A DNA stretch of 64,000 nucleotides. Source: Roseovarius aestuarii (GTDB lineage Bacteria > Pseudomonadota > Alphaproteobacteria > Rhodobacterales > Rhodobacteraceae). The notes under the pieces were generated by a model. It was not told the DNA's origin, searched no databases, and worked only from the letters and a program-made list of their open reading frames with translations. Location: positions 21,936 to 85,935 of the forward strand of contig JAPWHL010000018.1 in the NCBI GenBank assembly GCA_027214255.1, written 5' to 3'. Of the stretch, positions 36,558 through 45,784 are shown in pieces (positions within the stretch are counted from its first letter, which is position 1; every line of letters begins with the position of its first letter). The position numbers and the translations under genes are program-made.

Positions 36558-39291
36558 TCGTTCTACCTTTAATCGCTTGGCGCAACCGTGACGGCGTGAC
36601 AGGAACGGAATAAACGCGGACCCCGGTTGCGTATTTTATCGCATTCAAAAGGGATGGCGCAGTTGGGATAAGAACATGCTCGCCCAGCCCTTTGGCGCCG
36701 TAGGGACCATGCGCATCGGGCACTTCAATAATCAGCGTTTCAATTGGTGGGATATCCCCGATCGTCGGGATCAGGTAATCGTGCAGGTTCTCTGTACGCC
36801 CCGGCAGATACTCTTCCATCAGCGCCATCCCCAGACCTTGGGCAATACCGCCCTGCACCTGACCTTCGACCAGCATCGGGTTAATCGCCTTGCCCACATC
36901 ATGCGCCGCCACAAACTTGATGGGGTTGATCGTGCCCAGCGCCTCGTCAACCTCGATCACGGCCAGTTGCGCCGCATAGCCAAACTGTGCGTACGGGATG
37001 CCTTGACCGTTTTCATCCAGCGGTTTTGTCGGCGGATCATATGTGCCGCTGGACCGAATGACATAGCCCTCGCTGTCTGGCTCCATTCCGGTCAGGTCAA
37101 TCTTGTGCGTCTTACCTGCATCTGTCACCAAAACTGCGCCAGATTCGAACGCCAGCGTCGCATCCTCAGACAGGTTCACATGCCGCAAGATTTTTGCACG
37201 CATGTCCTCCCCCGAAAGGCGCGCAGCATTTCCAGACACGAATGTCTGGCGAGAGGCTGATGTTTTGCCTGCATCAGGTGTTACATCCGTATCGCTGCCA
37301 ATCAACTCAACATCTGTGGCCGAAACGCCCAGCGCAGTCGCAAAGATTTGCGAAATCACCGTGTTGGCCCCTTGCCCGATGTCCATCGCGCCTTGGTGCA
37401 GAACCACGCGACCATCTGCGCGAAGACCCGCCTTGATCGTCGACGGGTTAGGCAATGACGTGTTGCCACATCCATACCAGCCCGCCGCAAGGCCCACACC
37501 ACGCCGCAAACTGCCAGTAGATGCGGCGTTAAAGGCATCCGCCGCTTTGCGTTCGTGATCCCACGCCGGGCGCAGAGCCTCAAGACATGCCTTGGCACCG
37601 ACCCCCTGCGAAAACACCTGTCCGCATACTGTCGGGGTGCCATCTTCCAACGCATTCAGAATACGGAATTCAAGCGGATCAATCTCCAGTTTTTCTGCAA
37701 GATCATCAAATAGGCTTTCCTGCGCGATCCCCGATTGCGGCACGCCAAACCCGCGGAACGCTCCGGACGGCGGGCAGTTGGTATGAATACCGTTTGCTGT
37801 CGCTATGTAATCTGAAATGCGATAGGGTCCTGACGCGTGCACCGGCACACGGTTCGCAACCGTCGGCCCCCACGAAGCATACGCCCCAGTATTGAAATCA
37901 CCTGCAAAACGAAAGCCAGACAAACGGCCATCCTTTTTCGCGCCGATTTTAAGCTTGATCTCAGCGGGGTGGCGTTTGGTCGTCGATTGCATGGATTCCT
38001 GACGCGAATAGGTAATCCGCACAGGTTGCCCGGTTTTCAGAGCAGCCAACGCCAGAAATGGCTGCACCGAGATATCGAGTTTGGAGCCAAAACCACCGCC
38101 AACCCCAGTCGGCACGATCCGGATTTGGCTGCGATCCATCCCTAGGATGGTTGCCATCGCTTCAAGGTCCATGACGGGGGCCTGCGTGCAGGCGTGAATT
38201 TCAACGCGCCCGTTCACAACCTCGGCAAAACCTGCCTCGGGCTCGATATATCCGTGTTCGACAAAACTGGTTGAAAACGCGCCTTCGACGGTCACGTCAG
38301 CAGCCTGCAAAGCCGCATCTGCATCACCAGTTTTGACAAAACCACGGCACATCAGGTTCCCCGCTCGCGCCGGGTGGAGTTGCGGCGCACCGGCGACCTG
38401 CGCCTCGTCTACGGCGGTGACGTTATCCAGTTCCGTCCATGTGACGGGAAAATTTTCGGGTCCAAAGGCACGGATCGCTTCCGGCGTCCCAACAACAGCC
38501 GCCACTGCCTCGCCCCTGAAACGCGCAATGTCCTCGGCAAACACTGGTTGATCAGCAAAATCAGGAATTACGCCGAAACAGTTTTTCCCTGAGATATCCG
38601 CAACCGTCAGCACCGCCTCCATGCCGGCAGTGCTTGCACACCACCCATCCAGATCGCCAAAGACAAAAGACGCGCGCGGATAGGGCGAGCGCACTACCCG
38701 CACCTCTAAGGTTCCAGATGGGGCGACATCATCACCAAATGCCTCGACCCCGGTGACTTTGTCGATACCATCCAGCCGGCGCATTGATCCGCCTGCACCG
38801 CCCATCCCGTCCAACGTCGACGGCACCCCAAGGATCGCATCAATAATTTTCCGATACCCGGTGCAACGGCACAAAACACCGGCAAGCCCATCCTTGACCT
38901 GTTGTTCGGTCGGGACTGGCGTGTCACGCAACAAGGCCACGGCGGACACCATCATACCCGGCGTGCAAATCCCGCATTGCGCGGCCCCATGATCCTGAAA
39001 ACGTTCCATCAGGGCCTTGGCATGGTCGTCATCCTTGACCAGTCCCGCCAACGTTTCCACCTTTTGGCCAGACGCTTGCTGAGCAGGCATCAAGCACGCG
39101 CAGACTGTGTCTCCATTCACGAGAACAGAACACGCGCCACAGTCACCGGCGTTACAGCCGATTTTTACATCGCGCCGATCCAGCCGTTCGCGCAATGTCT
39201 CGGACAGGCGCTCGCCAAGGTTTGGAACAACGTGAACAGATTCACCGTTCAATTCGAAATGAATACCCGACACCGGATTGGAAGCACCCAT
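36550..39291 (-). CDS. Nicotinate dehydrogenase, fused [2Fe-2S] and molybdopterin subunits
   Basis: This 913-residue xanthine-dehydrogenase-family hydroxylase should convert nicotinate to 6-hydroxynicotinate with water as oxygen source. Residues 1-155 hold two [2Fe-2S] sites: Cys46, 51, 54 and 64 or 66, then Cys106, 109, 141 and 143. The rest is the molybdenum domain with GVGGGFGSKLD near 396, GAFRGFGVPQ near 508 and GPYGAKGLGEHV near 874, where the Glu is the catalytic base. In E. barkeri these parts are separate genes; here they are one chain. The FAD subunit is the gene four bases upstream. Nicotinate as substrate is inferred from neighbours. Confidence 0.87.
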   Translation of the reverse strand: MGASNPVSGIHFELNGESVHVVPNLGERLSETLRERLDRRDVKIGCNAGDCGACSVLVNGDTVCACLMPAQQASGQKVETLAGLVKDDDHAKALMERFQDHGAAQCGICTPGMMVSAVALLRDTPVPTEQQVKDGLAGVLCRCTGYRKIIDAILGVPSTLDGMGGAGGSMRRLDGIDKVTGVEAFGDDVAPSGTLEVRVVRSPYPRASFVFGDLDGWCASTAGMEAVLTVADISGKNCFGVIPDFADQPVFAEDIARFRGEAVAAVVGTPEAIRAFGPENFPVTWTELDNVTAVDEAQVAGAPQLHPARAGNLMCRGFVKTGDADAALQAADVTVEGAFSTSFVEHGYIEPEAGFAEVVNGRVEIHACTQAPVMDLEAMATILGMDRSQIRIVPTGVGGGFGSKLDISVQPFLALAALKTGQPVRITYSRQESMQSTTKRHPAEIKLKIGAKKDGRLSGFRFAGDFNTGAYASWGPTVANRVPVHASGPYRISDYIATANGIHTNCPPSGAFRGFGVPQSGIAQESLFDDLAEKLEIDPLEFRILNALEDGTPTVCGQVFSQGVGAKACLEALRPAWDHERKAADAFNAASTGSLRRGVGLAAGWYGCGNTSLPNPSTIKAGLRADGRVVLHQGAMDIGQGANTVISQIFATALGVSATDVELIGSDTDVTPDAGKTSASRQTFVSGNAARLSGEDMRAKILRHVNLSEDATLAFESGAVLVTDAGKTHKIDLTGMEPDSEGYVIRSSGTYDPPTKPLDENGQGIPYAQFGYAAQLAVIEVDEALGTINPIKFVAAHDVGKAINPMLVEGQVQGGIAQGLGMALMEEYLPGRTENLHDYLIPTIGDIPPIETLIIEVPDAHGPYGAKGLGEHVLIPTAPSLLNAIKYATGVRVYSVPVTPSRLRQAIKGRTND

Positions 39292-39294
39292 GGT

Positions 39295-40134
39295 TCAGTT
39301 TCCCTTGCATGCATCAACAACGACGCGTCGGCAAATTTCGGTAACAACATCGAGACGATATTCATCAGATCCGCGCACATCAGAAATCGGGCTGAGCGGG
39401 GCCAGCGCCTGACCACACCCAAAATCAATATCCCCAAGATCGCCGACCGCTTGCCCCACAAGACGCGCCTCTAACTCAGGCAATCGTTTTGCAACCGGCG
39501 AACAACTCCCGACCGCAATACGCACGTCCGTTAGCTTTCCCGCCTTAACCTCGACAACCGCAGCGACCATCACGATGGAAATCACCAGATGCTTGCGACT
39601 TCCAAGCTTGGAAAAACTGCTGGTCGCGGTTTCTGAAATGTCTGGAATGTGAAGCGCGACAACCATCTCGCCCGGCTTTAAATCAATCTGGCGCACGCCG
39701 GTGATAAAATCCGACAGCCCAACCATCCGTCGACCGCCGACCGATCCAATCTCAACCATTGCATTCAGCGCAAGAAGCGGTGGCACGCCGTCAGCTGCGG
39801 GAGATGCGTTACAGATGTTCCCCGCAATGGTTCCCTGATTTTGAATTTGCCGTGCTCCTACCTCAAGCGCGGCCAGCTTCAGTGCATCAAATGCCGGCGG
39901 CAACGGCGCGTGCGCAATGGTGGTCCATGTCGTTGCACCACCAATCCGCCACCCCGCATCCGTCCGTGTGACACCTTGCAGCTCACCAAGGCGGCTTACA
40001 TCCAGAAGGTCATCGTCGATTTGTCCCTGCCGCAGGCTTGGAAAATAATCCGTGCCGCCAGCAACTATTCTGGGGTTATTGCTCTCAAGAAAGCGAAACG
40101 CTTCTTCAGTATTGATAGGAGCCAGATAAGGCAC
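39295..40134 (-). CDS. FAD-binding subunit of nicotinate dehydrogenase
   Basis: This 279-residue protein of the CoxM/XDH FAD subunit family has the FAD-binding IVAGGTDYFPSLRQG near residue 23, TIAGNICNASPAADGVPPLLAL near 101 and KLGSRKHLVISIV near 175. It passes electrons from the molybdenum and iron-sulfur subunit to NAD(P) or a quinone. The start is GTG at 40134, preceded by GGGAGGA. It is the first gene of the minus-strand nicotinate operon; an operator-like site ends 23 bases upstream. Confidence 0.88.
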   Translation of the reverse strand: MPYLAPINTEEAFRFLESNNPRIVAGGTDYFPSLRQGQIDDDLLDVSRLGELQGVTRTDAGWRIGGATTWTTIAHAPLPPAFDALKLAALEVGARQIQNQGTIAGNICNASPAADGVPPLLALNAMVEIGSVGGRRMVGLSDFITGVRQIDLKPGEMVVALHIPDISETATSSFSKLGSRKHLVISIVMVAAVVEVKAGKLTDVRIAVGSCSPVAKRLPELEARLVGQAVGDLGDIDFGCGQALAPLSPISDVRGSDEYRLDVVTEICRRVVVDACKGN

Positions 40135-40156
40135 GCAGTCCTCCCAGAGCTAATCG

Positions 40157-40170
40157 TTCGTACACTAACG
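40157..40170 (-). promoter_or_regulatory. Operator-like motif upstream of the FAD-subunit gene (copy 4)
   Basis: TTCGTACACTAACG matches copy 1 at 12 of 14 positions and is followed by a perfect palindrome CTAACGTTAG (40165-40174). Placed 23 bases before the first gene of the nicotinate dehydrogenase operon, it is well sited for repression. Confidence 0.65.
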
Positions 40171-40329
40171 TTAGCAGCGGGTTCCAGACTGTGTCAAACG
40201 GAATCTTGGGTCAAAAACGCGTCAGCACAACGTCAAATCTTGCCAGCTAAGGCTGGGCAATCATGGGCATCGCCGAATGCCACCAAGACCAAACTACCAT
40301 GCCTTGAGGCCGATAAAGAGCCAGATAAC

Positions 40330-40755
40330 CTAGCCCAATCTTTTTAACATACGTATCAGCGTTTTTCGTTCTGATGCGGACAAAGGCGACAGCGTGAGAT
40401 TTGAAACTTTGTTACCTGCCTCGTAAAGTTCCGGAACAATACCCAGTTGATCCTCTGGAATTGACAGGATCGCACGACGCTTGTCATTCGGGTCTGAATT
40501 AACTTCTACCAACCCTTTCTTACGCAACCTCTCAACCACCCCCTTGATGGTGGCGACATCCATAGCAGTCCGGCGCCCCAATTCATTCTGTGAACATTTT
40601 TTCAACTCGGCCAACTTTACCAAAGCCGCAAACTGCGTTGGCGTCAGGCCGTATGGCACGATTTCCTGAAACAATGATGAGTGACGCTGGTTTGCAAGCC
40701 GGAGAAGATAGCCGACCTGATGATCAAGAGTATATTCGCTTACTTTATCTTCCAA
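40330..40755 (-). CDS. MarR-family regulator, NicR/BpsR-like
   Basis: This 141-residue winged-helix protein has YTLDHQVGYLLRLANQRHSSLF near the N-terminus, SQNELGRRTAMDVATIKGVVERL (recognition helix region, residues about 55-77) and the wing DPNDKRRAILS. The DHQVGYLLR and AMDxATIKGVV wording recalls NicR and BpsR, repressors of nicotinate catabolism that respond to 6-hydroxynicotinate in Pseudomonas and Bordetella. It sits between the dehydrogenase operon and the divergent enamidase gene and is the best candidate to bind the repeated TTTGTATACTAACG motif. Confidence 0.87.
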   Translation of the reverse strand: MEDKVSEYTLDHQVGYLLRLANQRHSSLFQEIVPYGLTPTQFAALVKLAELKKCSQNELGRRTAMDVATIKGVVERLRKKGLVEVNSDPNDKRRAILSIPEDQLGIVPELYEAGNKVSNLTLSPLSASERKTLIRMLKRLG

Positions 40756-40936
40756 ACCGCAATCACTCCGCTACTAAATGTTGTTACCGGCTCATAAATC
40801 CCCGGGTATAAGATGCAAGCATGTACAACAACCCTTCGCGGTCCGGTTCCACTGGGCGAACAAAACCAGACGCCCTAATCAGTGACAACCGGCATGCCCA
40901 GTGTCAAAGGAAAATGGTAGACAGCCGCTTGCCAGT

Positions 40937-40950
40937 CGTTAGTATGCCAA
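40937..40950 (+). promoter_or_regulatory. Operator-like motif upstream of enamidase (copy 5)
   Basis: CGTTAGTATGCCAA is the reverse complement of TTGGCATACTAACG, matching copy 1 at 12 of 14 positions. It lies 25 bases upstream of the enamidase start and in the marR/enamidase divergent region, so it could control both genes. Confidence 0.62.
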
Positions 40951-40975
40951 CAGATATTCAACCTAGGGGGTCTCG

Positions 40976-42151
40976 ATGGGGAATGCATCTAAAAAACTGG
41001 TGATCAGGAATATCGGTCTTATCCTGACAGGAAAAATGGAAGCTCCGATTGCGGATGGCGATTGCGTCATTGCAATTGACGGCAAGATTTCCGCCTTTGG
41101 GTATGAAAAGGATCTGGACACAGAAGGTGCGAGCACGACGATCAACGCACACGGATCGACAGTCGCGCCCGGCCTGATTGACAGCCATGTACACCCCGTC
41201 GTTGGCGACTACACCCCGCGGCAACAACAGCTGAACTGGATCGATTCCACCTTGCACGGCGGTGTGACAACCATGATCTCGGCGGGCGAAGTTCACATGC
41301 CTGGCCGCCCCAAAGACATCGTTGGACTAAAGGCCATGGCGATCGCCGCCCAGCGCTGGTACGAAAATTTTCGCCCATCCGGCGTCAAGGTATTGGCCGG
41401 CGCACCTGTTATCGAACACGGCATGGAAGAACATGATTTCAAAGATCTGGCCGATGCAGGTGTCAAATACCTTGGCGAGGTCGGGCTGGGCACCGTCAAG
41501 GACGGCAAGACCGCAAACCAGATGGTCAACTGGGCCCGCAAATACGGTATCCAATCCACGATCCATACCGGCGGGCCTTCTATTCCCGGCTCAGGACTGA
41601 TTGATGCCGATATGGTTCTAGAAACCGGCACCGATGTTGTCGGGCACATCAATGGGGGTCATTCGGCACTGCCTGACGATCAAATCGTTTGCCTGTGCGA
41701 AAGCTGCACCAAAGGTTTGGAGATTGTTCACAACGGGAACGAACGCGCGGCCTTGCTGACGCTGAACACGACCCGCGAGTTGGGTAAGATGGATCAAATC
41801 ATCCTTGGTACAGATGGCCCCGCAGGCTCTGGGGTTCAACCGTTGGGCATTATGCGCATGGTGGCCATGCTTTCCAGCCTCGGAAATGTACCTGCCGAAA
41901 TCGCCTTCTGCTTCGCAAACGGTAACACATCACGTCAACGCGAACTGGACGTCGGCCTTATGGAAGTCGGCTATTCGGCTGATTTCGTAATCATGGATCA
42001 GGCCCAGCACGCACCCGGCAAGAATATTCTGGAATCTGTCCAGCTAGGGAACTTGCCCGGTATCGGCATGATGATCATTGATGGCGAAGTTTGCAGCACA
42101 CGCAGCCGAAACACACCACCGGCACAGAACCTACCCGAAGTGGAAGCCTAG
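40976..42151 (+). CDS. ena: Enamidase (1,4,5,6-tetrahydro-6-oxonicotinate hydrolase)
   Basis: This 391-residue amidohydrolase opens the reduced ring and releases ammonia, giving 2-formylglutarate. Metal-binding His71 and His73 lie in GLIDSHVHPVVGDYTPR; LHGGVTTMISAGEVHMPGRPKD near residue 94, LGEVGLGTVKDGK near 164, HTGGPSIPGSG, GHINGGHSALPDD, LGTDGPAGSGVQPLGIMR and the closing SRNTPPAQ follow the E. barkeri enamidase pattern, a binuclear Fe-Zn enzyme. AGGGGG precedes the ATG. It is divergent from the other pathway genes. In an aerobe the product probably decarboxylates towards glutarate semialdehyde. Confidence 0.9.
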   Translation: MGNASKKLVIRNIGLILTGKMEAPIADGDCVIAIDGKISAFGYEKDLDTEGASTTINAHGSTVAPGLIDSHVHPVVGDYTPRQQQLNWIDSTLHGGVTTMISAGEVHMPGRPKDIVGLKAMAIAAQRWYENFRPSGVKVLAGAPVIEHGMEEHDFKDLADAGVKYLGEVGLGTVKDGKTANQMVNWARKYGIQSTIHTGGPSIPGSGLIDADMVLETGTDVVGHINGGHSALPDDQIVCLCESCTKGLEIVHNGNERAALLTLNTTRELGKMDQIILGTDGPAGSGVQPLGIMRMVAMLSSLGNVPAEIAFCFANGNTSRQRELDVGLMEVGYSADFVIMDQAQHAPGKNILESVQLGNLPGIGMMIIDGEVCSTRSRNTPPAQNLPEVEA

Positions 42152-42359
42152 AGGCCTTTCCAAAGTCCAAGCGCCAGTAACAATGCGTTGTTCTAAATCA
42201 TTTTGGGGGCGCATTGCACCCCCAAGCTATCGTCCTTAACCTCAGGACCGCGCACATCATTCGCGGGTTGGGAATGCGAAACCTGCTACGGCGTAGGTCC
42301 AACTGCAGTATTGCAGATACGCGACTTCAAGGATGCACGCAGGAACGCACGACAAGCGT

Positions 42360-43181
42360 TCATCTATATAAATCGAGGCGCCGGTCCTGTCGGTAAGTCG
42401 CAATGGAACGCCAGCGATCCAAATCGTCACTTTGATACTGGATTTCTGCATGAGCGATACCTTCACCGTTGCCCGCCGCGGCCAGAACCTTGCCCGAAGG
42501 GGCGACAACGCAGGATTGCCCAAGTGATGTAAATCCGGCCTCAGGGCCCGTGCAGTTGGCCATCGCCAGCCACACGCCGTTTTCCAAGGCTCGCGTGCGC
42601 GCCAGTGCCAAGACCGACTCTCCGCTCCAGCCCCAGACATCGTGCTGAAAGCTATCGGAAATCCAGTTCGTGCTATTGATAACAATGTCTGCGCCCAGCT
42701 CGGTCAGGCGACGGATGTATTCGGGAAACATCAGGTCATAGCAGATTGTCATGCCAATACGGCCCAGCGCCGTTTCGACCACCATCGGCGCATCACCAGC
42801 CGCGTACCAATCACGCTCGACCGAAAACAGATGCGCCTTGCGATAGGTTGCGATTAACCCGCCATCGGGACCGAACATAAGTTGCGCGTCATAAACGTTG
42901 CCGCCCTCGGCCAGCGCGGTCCCGGCCACCAGATGCAGATTGCATTCCGACGCCAAACTTGCCAGCCGCTTTGCGGATGGTCCGTCGGCGGCTTCGGCCA
43001 GATCCGGCAATTGATCCGCGATAAAGTATCCGGTGACGGCGTTTTCCGGTAGAATCGCCATATCGACCCCTATCGCGGCAGCGGCGCGAACCCACATGTC
43101 GATCTTGTCCAAATTTCCAGCTATGTCCCCACTTATGGGGCGCATCTGGATCGCGGCGACTCGGGGGGCAGGGGTGGTCAT
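42360..43181 (-). CDS. Carbon-nitrogen hydrolase (nitrilase superfamily)
   Basis: This 273-residue cytosolic hydrolase has the Glu-Lys-Cys catalytic set: Glu in AILPENAVTG near residue 46, Lys in YRKAHLFSVERD near 115 and Cys in GMTICYDLMFPE near 147. Such enzymes cleave amides, N-carbamoyl groups or nitriles; the ABC importer and aldolase neighbours do not fix the substrate. It overlaps the ABC ATPase gene by four bases and is the last gene of that minus-strand operon, so its substrate is probably the imported compound or a derivative. Confidence 0.88.
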   Translation of the reverse strand: MTTPAPRVAAIQMRPISGDIAGNLDKIDMWVRAAAAIGVDMAILPENAVTGYFIADQLPDLAEAADGPSAKRLASLASECNLHLVAGTALAEGGNVYDAQLMFGPDGGLIATYRKAHLFSVERDWYAAGDAPMVVETALGRIGMTICYDLMFPEYIRRLTELGADIVINSTNWISDSFQHDVWGWSGESVLALARTRALENGVWLAMANCTGPEAGFTSLGQSCVVAPSGKVLAAAGNGEGIAHAEIQYQSDDLDRWRSIATYRQDRRLDLYR

Positions 43182-44674
43182 GCGGTTTCCTTTTCGGTCG
43201 GGCCGCCCGAGGCAGCGATCAACATTTCTTGCTGGTCGGCCTGACCAACCGGCAAATCGGCCACAAAGCAGCGATCCCGCATCACGACGATACGATGGGC
43301 CAGCGCCTGTAGTTCTTCAAACTCTGACGATATTATCAACACGGCCGCGCCGTTGGCGGCAAGATCACGGATAATCTGATGCAATTCAGCCTTGGCACCA
43401 ATGTCGACGCCGCGTGTTGGTTCGTCACAAATCAACAAACGCGGTTCCGTCATCAGGGCGCGGCCCAGAACGACTTTTTGTTGGTTGCCGCCGCTTAGCT
43501 GCGCCACCGGCATGCCTAGCCGCGCGGCGACCAGATGCAACCGTTTAAGCACGGCTTCGGCCTGCGCACGCTCGACCTGCGGGCGACGGAACCCGCCGCG
43601 CGTTGTGCGAGGCAAGGCCGCGGCCGTCGCGTTGGCCACTATGTCCAGCCCGGCAAACAGCCCGTCCTTTTTGCGATCTTCGGTCAGATAGGCAATGCCC
43701 GCGCGCATTGCCTGACGAGGTGTGCTGTTGTTTAACAGCGCGCCCTCATGGGTTAGCGTCGCGATAGCGCCGGGTCGATGCAATCCGGCAATCGCGCGCC
43801 CAAATGTGGTGCGCCCCGCCCCGACCAACCCCGCAAGACCGACAATTTCACCCGCCTGCATAGTCAGTTCCTGCTGTCCTGCATGCGTGGCGTAGGTGAT
43901 CACAAAATTCGCCGCCCGCTCGGGACTGTCGGCGGCTGTCGGCGCAACAGGCGCGTCCCGACCGATCATCATCTGTACCAGATCGCTGATCTGCAAATCC
44001 TTGGCCTTGCGCGTTCCGACTATGCGCCCATCGCGCAAGACGGTGATCCGGTCGGCGATCTCCAGCACCTCGTTCAGATAATGCGAGACATACAGCACCA
44101 GCATCCCATCTGCCCGCAATCGGCGCATGATGCGAAATAGGTTTTCCTGTTCGGCCAAAGACAGAACCGCTGTCGGTTCGTCCAGAATGAGGATGCGCGC
44201 AGGCTGGGACAATGCGCGCGCGATTTCCACCATTTGTTGCTGTGCAACGCTGAGTGTGCCGACCTCGGCCATCGGATCAAGAGTGATCGCAAACCGGTCC
44301 AGAAGCGCGCAGGTTTGAGCAATCAATCCGGCGCGATCCACCAACCCTAACCGCGTTACCGGCTCTCGTCCCAGAAAGATATTGCGCGCAACCGACAGGT
44401 GCGGAACCAGACTGAACTCCTGATAAACGGTTGCTATGCCTTGCGCCTGCGCCGCTGCCGGACCACCATGCCGCAAGGGCACCCCGTCCAGAGACAAGGT
44501 GCCCTCACTTGGCGTGTTGGCTCCGGCAATGATGGTCATCAAGGTTGATTTTCCAGCGCCATTGGCCCCGACCAACGCGTGAATTTCACCCGCGTCAGCC
44601 GAAAAATCGACCTCGGTCAGCGCGGCGACACCCGCATAATGCTTGGACAGGTTATGTGCCTCTAGCAAGGGCAT
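43178..44674 (-). CDS. Sugar-type ABC transporter ATP-binding protein (RbsA-like, two ATPase domains)
   Basis: This 498-residue protein has two ATPase halves. The first has Walker A GANGAGKST near residue 35, signature LSVAQQQMVEIARAL and Walker B ILILDEPTAV. The second has a degenerate P-loop GLVGAGRTT near 284, LSGGNQQKVVLGRAL and LLICDEPTRGVDIG. This is the arrangement of the ribose/galactose (CUT2) importers. The gene starts 15 bases after the binding-protein stop. Confidence 0.92.
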   Translation of the reverse strand: MPLLEAHNLSKHYAGVAALTEVDFSADAGEIHALVGANGAGKSTLMTIIAGANTPSEGTLSLDGVPLRHGGPAAAQAQGIATVYQEFSLVPHLSVARNIFLGREPVTRLGLVDRAGLIAQTCALLDRFAITLDPMAEVGTLSVAQQQMVEIARALSQPARILILDEPTAVLSLAEQENLFRIMRRLRADGMLVLYVSHYLNEVLEIADRITVLRDGRIVGTRKAKDLQISDLVQMMIGRDAPVAPTAADSPERAANFVITYATHAGQQELTMQAGEIVGLAGLVGAGRTTFGRAIAGLHRPGAIATLTHEGALLNNSTPRQAMRAGIAYLTEDRKKDGLFAGLDIVANATAAALPRTTRGGFRRPQVERAQAEAVLKRLHLVAARLGMPVAQLSGGNQQKVVLGRALMTEPRLLICDEPTRGVDIGAKAELHQIIRDLAANGAAVLIISSEFEELQALAHRIVVMRDRCFVADLPVGQADQQEMLIAASGGPTEKETA

Positions 44675-44689
44675 CGCCGGGGCGTCCTG

Positions 44690-45748
44690 TTACTGCTGCG
44701 GTAGGAATTCGGCTGGCAGATCGGTTGCCCACCAATCATCTGGCGCGTCCATATCGGCATAGTCGCCAATGTCCGTGGGCGCGATGTATTCGGATGCAAC
44801 GGCCAAACCACGTTTGACTTCGTTACCTTGCAGAATATCCAGACCGACTTGCAACGCGACACTGCCTGCCTTGGTCGGAAAGGTCACCGCCCCGCCCTGG
44901 CCATGTTGGGCCACCCATTTCAGCCAACCGTTGAATTCATCGCCGGGGGAAAACGTAACCTCGCTCAGACGGCCTGCCTCGTCAAAGGCTTCGGCCATGC
45001 CGATCGACATTTGCCCTGCTGGTGAAAACACCCCGTCTATACGGGGGAAGCGTTGCAACAGGTTCTCGGTGATTTGCTTGGCCTTGGCGCGGTTCCAATC
45101 GCCATATTCAACAGCGGCCAATTCGATACCGGGATGGTCTGCGAGAACGGTCTCTAGAGCGGCCAGTTGCTCCACGGCGGCAACGGTGCCCGCGATAGGC
45201 AACATGGCCACAACCTTGCCCTCGCCTCCCATGTCCTTGACCAGTTGACGGGCAACCATCTCGCCCAGTTTCCATTGGCTGATATAGGCATTGGCGACGG
45301 TGCTGTCAGACGCTGTAAACCCGCCACCAGCCTGAACCGTAGGCACGCCATCGGCGATTGCGCGGGCCAGAACATCCTCAACCGAGGCGTCATCGACGGG
45401 CCAATAGATCAGCAGGTCAATGTCCTGACGCAACAAATCCTCAATGTCGGAAATTTGCTTGGCCGGGTTAAAGGCGGCGTCGGTTACGATGATTTCTTCT
45501 ACATCGTGTTTAGAGGCCTCCCACCGCAATTGTTGCAGTGCAAAGATAACCCACGAATTCGACAGATATCCCGCCGAAACGCCCACGCGATAGGGGCCTT
45601 CCTTGACGAATGGGGCGGTATCTACGATTTCGCTGGCCTTCGCCTCGCGCAGAGCATCGACGCTCTGCGCGCATGCCGGTGCGCTGACAAGCGCCGCAAC
45701 AGCCAATGCGCCAAGTGAGGATGTGAACAGTCTTTTGGTTAGTTTCAT
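44690..45748 (-). CDS. Periplasmic sugar-binding-type protein of the ABC importer
   Basis: This 352-residue protein has a Sec signal (MKLTKRLFTSSLGALAVAAL, cleavage near APACAQS) and a Peripla_BP_4 fold: VGVSAGYLSNSWVIFALQQL near residue 54, PAKQISDIEDLLRQDIDLLIYWP near 95 and DGVFSPAGQMSIGMAEAF near 234. The family binds sugars, polyols and autoinducer-2-like ligands; the ligand here is unknown. It lies between the permease and ATPase genes. Confidence 0.88.
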   Translation of the reverse strand: MKLTKRLFTSSLGALAVAALVSAPACAQSVDALREAKASEIVDTAPFVKEGPYRVGVSAGYLSNSWVIFALQQLRWEASKHDVEEIIVTDAAFNPAKQISDIEDLLRQDIDLLIYWPVDDASVEDVLARAIADGVPTVQAGGGFTASDSTVANAYISQWKLGEMVARQLVKDMGGEGKVVAMLPIAGTVAAVEQLAALETVLADHPGIELAAVEYGDWNRAKAKQITENLLQRFPRIDGVFSPAGQMSIGMAEAFDEAGRLSEVTFSPGDEFNGWLKWVAQHGQGGAVTFPTKAGSVALQVGLDILQGNEVKRGLAVASEYIAPTDIGDYADMDAPDDWWATDLPAEFLPQQ

Positions 45749-45784
45749 TACGAGTGCTCCCTGTTGTTTTTGCTAAAACTTACG

